From Trypanosoma brucei gambiense DAL972 (lineage: Eukaryota; Euglenozoa; Kinetoplastea; Trypanosomatida; Trypanosomatidae), in contig NC_026744.1 of assembly GCF_000210295.1 (NCBI RefSeq), positions 3,162,001-3,226,000 on the forward strand: DNA of 64,000 nt. Reading direction: 5' to 3'. The notes under the pieces were generated by a model. The model worked only from the letters and a program-made list of their open reading frames with translations, did not search any database and was not told the DNA's origin. Of this stretch, positions 10,911-21,708 are shown one piece after another. Numbering within the stretch: the first letter of the stretch is position 1; each line of letters begins with the position of its first letter. Position numbers and translations under genes: made by a program.

Positions 10911-11876
10911 ATGATGATATGGCTGCAACGCAAAGTGTTCCTATTAGGGCTCTTTTGTGTCTTGGTGGGTATGATTGCGTGTGTGAATGGCCACGCAAAT
11001 GCAAGCTGTCCGGAGAGTTGCGATACCGCGGGTCGCTGGTGCGAAATCCGTTTTAACCGCGGCGGCAGGGTCAGTGTTGGTGAATGTAACGCTTCATCGT
11101 TCACATGCGTTTGCAATGATGCCGTGGACATTACCGTAACAAGAAATGAAGAGTCCTGCTGGTGGAGTGGCTCCTTCGATATGACGAATAATGTGAGTGA
11201 AGGAAGCCTGTGTTCAGCAGACACTGCGCAATGTCCCCAGACCTGCCAACAGGCGGGCGAACAGATTACCCGATGCGCGGGGAGTGTGTTATGCACCGAG
11301 GATGGGGAAGGATACATTTTTACCTGCGCCATCTCGGAAGGGACGATACTCCATATCAATAAAAGTGTATATGGCTGTTTGACAACAATTGTAGAGCCGG
11401 AACTCCACTGCAATCCAAAAGTGACTTGTAGTGGTCACGGGTACTGTGTGAACCCTCACACGCTATCGAACAGTTGCGTTTGCTTCTCAGACCCTATCAA
11501 CGGCTATTGGGTTGGAGCGAATTGCTCGGAATGCCATGCAGACTACGGCCCTGGTGGGGGTAACTGTACCCAACGGACATCAACAATACGGATTATTCTT
11601 TCATCGATTGGGAGCACGTGGGCCATGGTGTTGCCCAACATGGTGGTGCTCTTCCTATTTGTGGTGCTTGGCCTGATGCGCAGAGAATCGGAATCTGATA
11701 GGAGCTTTCAGTCGACCGTGTTGCGTAAAACGGGATTATCAGCTGTACAGGTGGCGCGGCGCAATCGGTGCGGCCTTTTCAACCCAAAGCTCATCCCCCC
11801 ACGACCACCACAAAGCCGATGCTTCCTGAACGAAGGGGAAGGACGAGTGAAGAGGCGGGCCCCCCCCGCTTATTAA
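10911..11876 (+). CDS. Cys-rich type I membrane protein with an EGF-like segment
   Basis: The first ATG pair lies at 10911-10916 and gives 321 residues. Visible in order: a hydrophobic signal peptide (about 1-26), a Cys-rich ectodomain with many N-glycosylation sequons (NAS, NVS, NKS, NCT), an EGF-like stretch at about 167-208 (C-x5-C-x-GHGYC, then CVC and a GANC-x2-C end), a single transmembrane helix at about 236-258 rich in Val, Leu and Phe, and a basic cytoplasmic tail of about 60 residues. This is a surface or endomembrane receptor-like layout. I do not recognise a named family member, and a function should not be assumed. It is the last gene before the plus-strand unit ends in the convergent interval. 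Confidence 0.8.
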   Translation: MMIWLQRKVFLLGLFCVLVGMIACVNGHANASCPESCDTAGRWCEIRFNRGGRVSVGECNASSFTCVCNDAVDITVTRNEESCWWSGSFDMTNNVSEGSLCSADTAQCPQTCQQAGEQITRCAGSVLCTEDGEGYIFTCAISEGTILHINKSVYGCLTTIVEPELHCNPKVTCSGHGYCVNPHTLSNSCVCFSDPINGYWVGANCSECHADYGPGGGNCTQRTSTIRIILSSIGSTWAMVLPNMVVLFLFVVLGLMRRESESDRSFQSTVLRKTGLSAVQVARRNRCGLFNPKLIPPRPPQSRCFLNEGEGRVKRRAPPAY

Positions 11877-14560
11877 TTGGTGAAGCGCTTGTAAGCACTG
11901 CTCAAAAGCATTTCCACACACACACACACCTTCACGTTGTCGCGGAAACGGGGGAGGGGGGAAGGAAGGGGTGCATTTCCCTGTCGGAAAGTTTGCAATA
12001 AGTGGAAAGAGCTCGGGCATGCATAACCAAACGAAGCCGCTGTGTGCTTCTGTTTGTATTCTGCGTAAAGTGCAAATATGAGTGGAATTGAAGGTGACTA
12101 GTCGTTTCTGACCCTTATCGTAGCGCATTCGTCCCGTCTCTGTAATTGCGCTGCCGCCGCATATAACCAACTTTGGAGGACCCACCCCTGCGCTGCGTTG
12201 CGCAGCGGCAAGAGTGAGGGCAAGGACGCAGTATTGCACCCTTCCTTGCCCTATTATCGAAATCCTTTTGTGCGTACGCTTTGATTTGTGTGAATCCCTC
12301 TCTGCATTGGAAAATTGAAAACAAAAAATTACTTACACGTACCCGACGAAGAGGCAAAAAAGCCTTTTGATTTTGAATAACATACGTGGGCGCGTTGTTA
12401 CTTGAATCGTCTTGATGCGGCGCCCATGGTGAAAAGCGTTGCAAAGGCGTTGTATCTCTATGGGGGTGCATCTCCTGCGTTCGACCTCCTCCCCACTTGA
12501 TGAATTTGACAAGACACGATAGCGGCCAAATGAAGCAAGGGTAATTGAGTTTCTTGCGACGCCGGGAGGGCACGCATTCCGAGGGGAAGTTCCAAATTAG
12601 TTCAATAGCACAGGAGAGAATGGAAAGGAAGTAAACCGCGTGAATGTGATTCCTCCCGCGGGCCCGCCCCCGCCCCCCCCCCCCCCCCCCAGGATGTGAA
12701 AAAGGGCCAATGTTCCATGCCGGCGCTAAATTTCTCAGAGGGAAGGTCAGCAGCCTGCGGGAGCGGCGGGGTTGCGAGACACCAGTCAAAGCTAACGCAC
12801 CGCGACTCGGAAAAGGTAGCGAAGGGCGTGGTTCATGAGGTGCTGCGCTTAGCAAAACCCCACAAACTCCGTTCCGCACTCCACACACCCACATGCCTCG
12901 CGCAGAACAAAAAACAGAGCACCCCGGAGCCTGTTTATTGGTACTCGTTTCACCCCATCCGGGTGAACATTCACGATGTCGCCAACCCAAGCTGCCAGGT
13001 CCACAACCGGTAACAGCTTTGACAAAATGGCAAGCGGCTTTGCAGTGCTGATCGGTGCCCCGTTTGCCTTGCGACTCACGGCACTCCTCATCTGTGGAAC
13101 ATACGTTGAACCCCTAGAACATGCCAGCCGTAGACGAGTGCCACCGTCGACCACGGGCCCTCACACCGGTTACCGCAGTTCACTCGGAAAGGAAGGGGGA
13201 GGTGCTCACGGGATGGCGAAGTCGGAGCGCAGGTCAGCGTGACAGAAAAGGATAGCCGCATATCATCCGCATGAGCAATGTGGAAAACAACTGGGCGATT
13301 GGTTGAGTGCAAGTGGGCACTGAAGAATCATGGGGCGTTTCCCCGCACCATCTCAAACCCCTGGAGGGTATCGTTACACGTGGAGATGCCGAATTTAGGC
13401 ACCACCAATACAGCCGGACATACTTGCGTGACAGCCAAGTTCACTAGCCACAACGCGAAGAAGGCAGAATAGGTTAGATAAACCCAGAAGACTGGAAGAA
13501 GGATATTGGAAAACAGGAAAGGTGCTGAACGGAAGGCCACCGGTGGTGTCTTCCTCGGATGAAGGCGACGATGCCCGTTGGGAGTTGTCCACCCGCCCCG
13601 GAGATTGCGGAAACAAGTGCGCTCAAACCTGCGGATGGCAGGCGCAAATAAAGGACATGCGGTGGGGAGCGGGGGGGGGGGGTACGACGAGAGGGCACTC
13701 AACGGGTTAAGGGATATACCGCCGAAAGAAAAAAGTGGATCAATGCACCCTCTCCTCTCCGCCGCAACCATTCCCAAAACCCTCCTTCTCACCTCTGTTG
13801 CCGTTCCCGGCCTGAGTGATGCGCACCGGTGTGAAGCCGAGGCCCTACTGCCCTGTGAAGTACTTTTGAAAGATAACAGGATACGCCCAGTTACGAGGAG
13901 GCGAAAGTTTAGGTTGCAACGCCGCATGTGCGACCGTCGACGGTTCCCTCCTGCTCTCAGTCGGTTGCGGGCACCTTCCTTCACATAGCCACGTGGCTTT
14001 CTCAGTCGTCTTTTTAGCTCAATCAGTCTTCCACATGTATTACCGCAGTGCGGAAGTCAGCGGGTTTCTGCTTACGTTTCCTTCTGCAACCTTCAAGCGC
14101 CTCCCCGCACCATGCGGTGGTCTCTAAACTGCATCTTTAATGTGATTTTGGGTGCGTGTCTGGCTCCTCCGAGCCTTCCACATTCCATGTTGGGCTACGG
14201 CTTCCCCTTGGTTCTTTCATCTTCGCTAACAACCGCGATCGCCCCATCCACTTTCCGTTCCGTTGCGCAGCATTCGGTAGACAAGCCGTTCCCCATTACC
14301 ACCGGGAGCCATCTTAGTAACCCCATGAGGTCTCTTAGAAGTGCCTGCAGGCGCCCCGCACCAACACCTAACTCGTTATTCGCTCCGCTTCAAGGCTCCC
14401 AAGAGCTGCTCGCATTCCCCGATGCGTTGGGTTTCAGGAGCCACTTAATAGAACAAAACTGAAGGTGTGCAACCTTCACCGCTACCCTCAGGCAGCCTAT
14501 CTCAGAACGGCGATACACTATACCGAGGCGAAATTATTCCAGGCGTCTGCTGCCTAAAAT
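11877..14560. other. Gene-poor end of the plus-strand unit (convergent strand-switch interval, left part)
   Basis: Nothing here is a convincing gene. Long frames exist on the minus strand (12115-12990 and 13328-13984) and plus strand (12976-13242, 14112-14462), but they lack good starts or sensible composition and overlap one another. Base composition is GC-richer than typical intergenic DNA. It contains a C run at 12673-12690 and a G run at 13671-13682. I looked for tRNA box-like sequences and saw none. The stretch may hold transcription termination signals of the converging unit. Confidence 0.5.
12673..12690. repeat. Poly(C) run of about 18
   Basis: An uninterrupted C tract preceded by further C/G-rich sequence. 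On the minus strand it is a G tract, which could form a G-rich secondary structure. Its length in the assembly may be unreliable. Confidence 0.85.
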
Positions 14561-16568
14561 TTTAAAAACCCTAACCCAAGGAGCACACACATACATACAT
14601 ACAGACACATTGCATCAGTCAATAACGTCATTTAAGCATCGCCCACACCACACTTAAAATACTGCTTTCAGCACTCAAACATTACTCAAACCACTCCTAA
14701 CGCAGTTGAAGTCCTAATCTCAGAGTTACCTGGAGTACTCATAAATGGCTTTTCAAATCAAATGGAGATCACCACACTAGTGAGGCATACAGGACTCGTT
14801 ACAGCTCAGTATCTCAACACACAAAGAAGGAGGCCGCACAAAGCCCACCCCAAAACAGCACACATCACTATCCACAATTGTTTGTGGAGCATTCATTTGT
14901 GTTAGCGAGACGAGCACAAGAGGAGCAGTTGGTTTCAATCCTTAGTTTGCCGTTTGCATAATACATGGTCGAAAACCAACGCCAATATGATTCCTCCTGT
15001 GATCTGTAAAATTAACGACCCAACAAAAATTACTAATGTAGGAGTGGGAGGTTCGGCAGGGTCACGCAGGAAAACGATCGGTGCCATTAAAGGATGCTAC
15101 TACCATCCAACTCGGAAGCAAAATACACGGCGGCATGCATGTGATCGATAAGGAATCAAATCAAATACAATAGTGAAGCCTAGCGACATCCAAACTGTTA
15201 AGAAGATTGACGCTCCGCAGGTGGGCGAGCCAGGATAAAAACAACCAAACAATTCAGTGGGACGAGTAAGTGACACAGAGGAACCCAATATGGCCAAGTC
15301 ACAGAAACTATCAGTACGTACCACGACAAACCTGCAGAAAAAATTAATGGCGTACACTTCGCAAAACAACGCCCATCCACCATATCAACTCTCCGGTCAC
15401 ACAGCAGCACCAAACAGACGCCGAGTCACCTTCCAACCCAAGAGTTACTCGGTGTGACACACGTATATGTTGACTTTCATGCCACCACCAGTAGTACACT
15501 CACGCTGCTTCAAACCGTGTACCAGCTAACGGCAGGTAAATTCATCCAGCACTATAAAGGAATTACGCATCTAAGGATACGCAGGCCCTGCTGATTCTGA
15601 AACAGTCTCTAATACAATATTATCCTTACCACTAGAAGTAACTAAATTCATTAACAATCATGAAGGATATAAAGATAGCAATCGGTTTCTGGAAAAGCAC
15701 CGAACCAACAGTAAAGAGAAAGTCAACAACGCAGCCACACGCGTCGAGTTACCAAGGAGGGGGGGGCGGTGGTTGGAAGTATTAACGACACATAACGCGC
15801 ACAACAACTGCCCAATTAAGACGCTTTGCACCCTAAGATCCCCATCAATTCATTTAACAAACAAAGAAAGGGATGAGAGGCGGGACTATCATACAGCCAC
15901 GCTGCTAAGCCTTCCTACGTTAATGCAGAGTGCGGCGGATGTGACAGCAACCCCCCCAAACCAACAGAAAAAACTCAAGGAAATTATTCTTTACTTTGTA
16001 TGTGCGTTCTTCTTTCATACATCATTCGGTAGCACTGCTATAGTCAGGAGAACAGAAGCGGCTTTATTAAAGAGCAATTGCCATTCCCTTAACAACACAT
16101 CATCTCCTTTAACCAAACCCCATATCTCCTTCTTTCCGATTCTTGTTCCACTCAACTTTACATATCCACAGATGGCTCCTTAGAGGGTTTCTTCCCCCTC
16201 GCAGTTAACGAGCCGCTCGGCCTTTGCCTCCGAATGCCGTCCATCTTCTCTTTCATTTCAGCCATCTGTTCCGCAAGCTTGGTGCGTGCGGCACTCAGCT
16301 TCGACAGTTTATCCTTAACTTCATCCTCGGCTTTAATTATATCGGCCTTCTGCTTCTCCAGGCCCTTCAATCTGAACTGCAGGTCCTTCATATTCTTATC
16401 GAACAGATTGTCCTGACTCCTCATGTCACCCATCAGCTCGGTCATTAAGTCCATGTTTTGCTTCCGGAACTCCGCTTCGCGCCGCGTAATGACGGCTTGC
16501 ATTTCGATGAGTCTCCGGTCCAAGAGGTATTGGGATTCCTACCGAAGTATCACTTAAGAATATCAGAC
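14561..16568. repeat. Inverted-repeat left piece 1 (match to 23168-25175)
   Basis: This 2 kb block is the reverse complement of 23168-25175 with very few differences; paired positions add to 39736. It begins at a sharp outer boundary (14560 mismatches, 14561 matches) and ends at the assembly gap. Its inner part, 15345-16568, is also repeated directly at 17450-18672. It contains one copy of the coiled-coil gene on the minus strand. The last 45 bases before the gap have several small errors relative to the other two copies. Confidence 0.95.
16158..16523 (-). CDS. 121-aa coiled-coil protein, copy 1 (start codon damaged at contig end)
   Basis: The encoded protein is identical to copies at 18262-18627 (minus) and 23213-23578 (plus). 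Here the start reads TTG instead of ATG, because the sequence around 16521-16530 differs from the other copies. Two homopolymer shortenings follow in the next 35 bases. This pattern just before an N gap points to low-quality sequence rather than a biological mutation. See the plus-strand copy for the protein description. It is probably the same physical locus as copy 2 (inference). Confidence 0.5.
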   Translation of the reverse strand: MDRRLIEMQAVITRREAEFRKQNMDLMTELMGDMRSQDNLFDKNMKDLQFRLKGLEKQKADIIKAEDEVKDKLSKLSAARTKLAEQMAEMKEKMDGIRRQRPSGSLTARGKKPSKEPSVDM

Positions 16569-16668
16569 NNNNNNNNNNNNNNNNNNNNNNNNNNNNNNNN
16601 NNNNNNNNNNNNNNNNNNNNNNNNNNNNNNNNNNNNNNNNNNNNNNNNNNNNNNNNNNNNNNNNNNNN
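16569..16668. other. Assembly gap of 100 N
   Basis: Exactly 100 N characters, the conventional placeholder for a gap of unknown size. Sequence on both sides belongs to the same repeat family or its A-rich border, so order and orientation here are uncertain. Confidence 1.
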
Positions 16669-17449
16669 TAGTTTATGAAAAAAAACAAAGAGACCCCAAG
16701 ACAAGCTCGATGCCCAGAAACCACAGTTACTAAACGGTACATCACATTCTTCAGTGCTTCCCCCTACACCAAAAAGTTGGAAAAACAAACAAACATATGC
16801 TACATCAACATTACGACACTGCAGAGCTCCAGAGACATGATTCACACATGCAGAAACAATTAAAGACAAAACAACTAAAGGACAGACGTGACATATATTC
16901 GTAATAACAATGTGGGCACCAACATTTTTCGGAAGATCAGCTAAGGTTTAAAAAAAAAACATATATACACATCAGATACAACCTACAAAATTCAACAAAA
17001 AGGAACGCACAGCAAAAGAGCTAGCTAATATATGTAGTAAAACAGAAACAAAGACACAGCAATTATTTATATTATTAAAATTACAAATTCTAGACACATT
17101 TTAATAAAGCAACAAAGCTCCCAGAATGTCAAAAAAAAAAGCACGTAACCCACAACAACAAACAAAACAGGAAACCGTCACCCACAAAAACTGCAACAGC
17201 CAACAAAATAGGATTAAACAAAAAAATGAAAAAACCCTCCGTCACCATAAAAACAAATTCATAATATACTAAGAAGAAAAAGCAACAATCCACCACCGAA
17301 CACAAAATAAGAATATAAAATATAAAAAATAAAAAAATTCTAACAAATTATACGGAAGTGGAATCTAAATGTAAATATATACAACACCGACTAAAAATCA
17401 TTAAAAAAAGGAGCAAAAAATACATAAGCATAATTGACAACAAAAAAAA
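16669..17449. other. A-rich unique segment between gap and inverted-repeat piece 2
   Basis: About 780 bases with strongly A-rich plus strand and few G. Many A runs of six to ten occur. No gene is seen and codon-like structure is absent. It joins repeat piece 2 at 17450. A similarly strand-biased (T-rich on plus) segment borders the right arm at 25176-25640. Confidence 0.7.
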
Positions 17450-20129
17450 TAATGGCGTACACTTCGCAAAACAACGCCCATCCACCATATCAACTCTCCG
17501 GTCACACAGCAGCACCAAACAGACGCCGAGTCACCTTCCAACCCAAGAGTTACTCGGTGTGACACACGTATATGTTGACTTTCATGCCACCACCAGTAGT
17601 ACACTCACGCTGCTTCAAACCGTGTACCAGCTAACGGCAGGTAAATTCATCCAGCACTATAAAGGAATTACGCATCTAAGGATACGCAGGCCCTGCTGAT
17701 TCTGAAACAGTCTCTAATACAATATTATCCTTACCACTAGAAGTAACTAAATTCATTAACAATCATGAAGGATATAAAGATAGCAATCGGTTTCTGGAAA
17801 AGCACCGAACCAACAGTAAAGAGAAAGTCAACAACGCAGCCACAAGCGTCGAGTTACCAAGGAGGGGGGGCGGTGGTTGGAAGTATTAACGACACATAAC
17901 GCGCACAACAACTGCCCAATTAAGACGCTTTGCACCCTAAGATCCCCATCAATTCATTTAACAAACAAAGAAAGGGATGAGAGGCGGGACTATCATACAG
18001 CCACGCTGCTAAGCCTTCCTACGTTAATGCAGAGTGCGGCGGATGTGACAGCAACCCCCCCAAACCAACAGAAAAAACTCAAGGAAATTATTCTTTACTT
18101 TGTATGTGCGTTCTTCTTTCATACATCATTCGGTAGCACTGCTATAGTCAGGAGAACAGAAGCGGCTTTATTAAAGAGCAATTGCCATTCCCTTAACAAC
18201 ACATCATCTCCTTTAACCAAACCCCATATCTCCTTCTTTCCGATTCTTGTTCCACTCAACTTTACATATCCACAGATGGCTCCTTAGAGGGTTTCTTCCC
18301 CCTCGCAGTTAACGAGCCGCTCGGCCTTTGCCTCCGAATGCCGTCCATCTTCTCTTTCATTTCAGCCATCTGTTCCGCAAGCTTGGTGCGTGCGGCACTC
18401 AGCTTCGACAGTTTATCCTTAACTTCATCCTCGGCTTTAATTATATCGGCCTTCTGCTTCTCCAGGCCCTTCAATCTGAACTGCAGGTCCTTCATATTCT
18501 TATCGAACAGATTGTCCTGACTCCTCATGTCACCCATCAGCTCGGTCATTAAGTCCATGTTTTGCTTCCGGAACTCCGCTTCGCGCCGCGTAATGACGGC
18601 TTGCATTTCGATGAGTCTCCGGTCCATGGTTTATTGGGATTCCTTACCGAAGTATCACTTTAAGAATATCAGACTGCAGTAGAGGTCTTCACTGCAGTAC
18701 GTAATAGCTATTCTGAATATATATACAGAACGCTATATTACGTTGTCCAAAAATATTTATATTCTCCCCGCTGTTTTACCTTTCGTTGTTCTTTCAATAC
18801 GAGCCTCAGCAAAAAAAAAAATGATTTACAAAAATAGCCTAATACAGGATGCTTTGTCTAGGTATCGCAAACACTTGAAAAATCTGCAACTAGTAAGGAG
18901 GAAGAAGGCACAAATTGGGAGATGGCTGTGACAGTTGTAGTGTCCATAAAATAATTAGCATATTACTAGACACGGGAATATGGAGAGAGTACACTTAGCC
19001 ACACACCAGTAGCGCTACCGGATCTCTGATACACATTTTCACAACCGCAACAGCATCTTATCTTGTTCCTTGTAGAAGATCCCATTGTTCACACTCATTA
19101 AGGAAGCATTAAATCGTCCCATACATAATAGAAAGGTGCTGTGGTAAAGAGAGTAGAAATCCGCCTTATGGAAGTTAAAGAGGGAATCCATAACCCAACC
19201 GGTGCACTTCACGGAATAAATTAAAGCGCACGTATCCACGTATGCACATATTGGTAAAGTTAGCAAATGCAACACAGATGACAGAGGTACCGAACACTAA
19301 ACAAATATATTATCAAAGTCTTCAATAATCACATGGTGTGGCAAAATCATGAAAGACACACCGAACAAAGCGGCACGTGTCACGACTAGAGGTGTGAATG
19401 GCAAACGGCGAACAAAGCACAGTCAATCAGACACCAAGCCATACGAGCATCACGTAACTCCTACGCGAGCCCTTCAACAGGAAAGAAGCAAAGTAACATT
19501 TTTCATCACTTGAAGGACTCCCTTCCAGTTATTGCAAGGTTAGTAAGCAGGTGTCGGTTCCCTGGCCCAATAGATAATCTTCCTTATTGATGCTCGCATT
19601 CAACACGCCGAAAGAAATGGTACGGTGCGATTACCACCTCGGACAGAGCTCCACCCATGTAATGGATCCCCAATATAAGGGGCGTGCAACCTGGAAAGAA
19701 GGGCAAAAATAAAAAAGAGCCATCGCGGCCACACCTCGCCTTTACGCACTGTATGTGATGTTCATGCCAAGCACACCCGTACTCCGCTACGTCCTCGCTG
19801 GCTCTGGAATCCCGCTGCCATGGAGGCGTGCCCACTCATGGTGGGGATGAAGACGCTTGGCGCCTGCCGCGCTGGGCAGAGGGGCGGGTGAAAGCGGAGG
19901 GAGGCTGGGCGACGTTTTTAACCGCCTGTGCGTCTCAGATTATCACCCCATATAGCATTGACCTACCCAGATTGGCAATTGCGAGCCCATTACCACTTCG
20001 TAAAAGATGGAGCGACCAACACACGGCAACCAGCACATCGGCCCACGCACCCCTCCCCTCTCCACCAGGGGAGAAGCAAGAGTAGTGAATGCGACACCGC
20101 CTTGGACATCTCACTGCGTTACCGCGGCC
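17450..20129. repeat. Inverted-repeat left piece 2 (match to 21709-24391)
   Basis: This 2.68 kb block is the reverse complement of 21709-24391. Paired coordinates add to 41841, 41840 or 41838, reflecting one indel in a G run (about 17866-17872) and one in an A run (18811-18821, eleven A against thirteen T on the other arm). I noticed only a handful of substitutions, for example 19448, 20106 and 20121. It carries a coiled-coil gene copy on the minus strand. The inner boundary at 20129/21709 is sharp. Confidence 0.95.
18262..18627 (-). CDS. 121-aa coiled-coil protein, copy 2
   Basis: A complete ATG-initiated copy on the minus strand, identical in protein sequence to the right-arm copy at 23213-23578. 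It reads outward, toward the plus-strand unit that ends at 11876. The upstream side (18628-18720) is the same as that of the right-arm gene. See the plus-strand copy for the protein itself. Confidence 0.65.
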   Translation of the reverse strand: MDRRLIEMQAVITRREAEFRKQNMDLMTELMGDMRSQDNLFDKNMKDLQFRLKGLEKQKADIIKAEDEVKDKLSKLSAARTKLAEQMAEMKEKMDGIRRQRPSGSLTARGKKPSKEPSVDM

Positions 20130-21708
20130 AGCACTGTAACCTCAATGCCAACAAGCACGTAATGCTCAAATTGTGAGGGACCGGCGACTCGCAATCGTTT
20201 TATACGAAGGGTACTGACCCCAGGATGCCCCCCAGGAAGGCTCACAGCCATGCCTTACATTTGTTGAGACGGTGTCGATCAGCTGTTTTGGCAGGAAGTG
20301 CCTAATGTAAAGGAACAGTTAGCCTCAGGTGTATTTGTTAAGTTTTGGTGTGTATCGCGGGAAATGATATAATTTCGTTTCTCCTGGCGATGCGGGCCAC
20401 CCAAACATGCTACCAGGCTCCGGCACCCTACTCGGATAGCGAAAGCCGAGCGGCTTCATCTTATTCTACGAGGATTAAAGTGGGGCGGAAAGGCAACGGT
20501 ATCAACTCATAGTGGGGAGCGCACTAGATCCGTTGCAATGCAAAAATTATTTCCAGAAGGCCCTTAGATACGTTCAGGCGTGGCGTTAGTCAATTACGTT
20601 CCCCCGAAGAGGTTTAAAATTATACGGGAAGAATGGTTGAGAATTCTATGCTAATACGCGTGTGCGCCGCGCGGCTGGAGCAACAAGGGCGCGGCCAAAC
20701 TAAAATACAGAGATTTGGCGGGGGCTAAGTAACCAATTTTCTTTGAGTGGCGGCGGCTTTCACCAGCCCTTAACACGCACTTCGCGCAGAACACGCGCCC
20801 TCTGTTACAGAATGCTGTCACTTGCATCTATTGTTTTCACGGTTGCTCATGTTGTTGCTCTGCTGCTTTAATTTTACCTTTTCCTCTTCTGGAGGTCGTT
20901 TCACCTGAAAGTGAGCGCCGAATACGCTTAGGCGGAGTGGCGCATATTGAAACGGGAAATCGAGTAGTTGTCCAGTCGTGTTGTCAAAGGCGCCTCTCAC
21001 TCTGACACATGACTCGGCACTACAGCGGCGCGGTCTACGCATGAGTCCAGATGTGGTTTTGTGCTCCGTCAGTTTTGTATCCTTAACTTGGTAGGCCACC
21101 ATTTCCGCTGAAGATTCGACCCTTGTATTCCTGATTTCAGTTGAAACAAAAGGTTACTTGTAAAATCCCCCGCAATTGCTGATTTATTTTTTGTGCTAAA
21201 ATGTTTAAATAAGGTAGTGTATTTTCCCTAACTTAAGTCCACATAGTCAGCTAAACAAAACAGTGTTCGAGAACAATCATGTTGAAGGGCCGCCGGCACA
21301 CCTGAAGCAACGGTATTAAACAGACCTTTGGTCGCGAACGGTGTGCCTCTCTGGGAAGGAAGCACCGCACACCCAGAGAAGATACACACGCGCTGAAGGC
21401 AATATACCCCTCTGCTCGTAGCAACATTTAGTGCCTTAAGACCCTAACGCACATAATAGGTCAGCTTCCAATGAAAAAAGGTAAAACCTCCACATTCAGC
21501 TCAGCACCTTTACCGTTATCTAATACCGACGACAAGAGATATAAGGAGATACCTATTCAGCAAACTACAAAAAGTGGTGTAACAACCTTAAACAAAAAAA
21601 ATTATATCGCCAATAAAAACAACAGGTCTACCAAAAGCCAGGTCCGCGGTTGCTAGTATATTATTTAGTGCGGCCATCCTATTTCACTCGGGCATCCGGT
21701 TGATGTAG
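20130..21708. other. Spacer between inverted-repeat arms
   Basis: About 1.58 kb of sequence unique to this window, lying between the inner ends of the arms. It contains one possible small minus-strand gene (20818-21102). If the arm genes are transcribed outward, this spacer or the arm interiors would have to supply the start. No recognisable promoter element could be assigned. Confidence 0.6.
20818..21102 (-). CDS. Possible small protein, 94 aa, unknown
   Basis: A minus-strand frame with an ATG in good context. It encodes a basic polar protein with a Lys/Glu-rich C terminus (PPEEEKVKLK). It is unrecognised, has no membrane segment, and lies in the inverted-repeat spacer. The composition is more protein-like than the other short frames nearby, but length alone does not rule out chance. 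Confidence 0.3.
   Translation of the reverse strand: MVAYQVKDTKLTEHKTTSGLMRRPRRCSAESCVRVRGAFDNTTGQLLDFPFQYAPLRLSVFGAHFQVKRPPEEEKVKLKQQSNNMSNRENNRCK

Noticed and set aside
12115..12990. Minus-strand frame of 291 codons in the convergent interval
   Set aside because: Composition is unlike neighbouring genes, it translates through a Gly/Arg run from the poly(C) tract, and it overlaps other frames. No family resemblance.
13328..13984. Minus-strand frame of 218 codons
   Set aside because: Overlapping frames of similar quality on both strands, no recognisable domain, and Ser/Pro/Arg-biased composition expected from GC-rich non-coding DNA.
14112..14462. Plus-strand frame of 116 codons with a signal-peptide-like start
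   Set aside because: A hydrophobic N terminus alone is weak support; the rest has no conserved features and no clear splice signal.
11877..14560. tRNA or snRNA genes at the strand-switch region
   Set aside because: Such genes are common at trypanosome strand-switch sites, so I looked for A and B box-like sequences on both strands and found no convincing pair. A dedicated tRNA scan could still change this.
15773..18287. 136-codon plus-strand frames starting GTG-like at 15773 and 17877 (and matching minus-strand frame at 23553-23963)
   Set aside because: They overlap the coiled-coil gene's 3' side on the opposite strand and have no ATG start; conserved only because the repeat is conserved.
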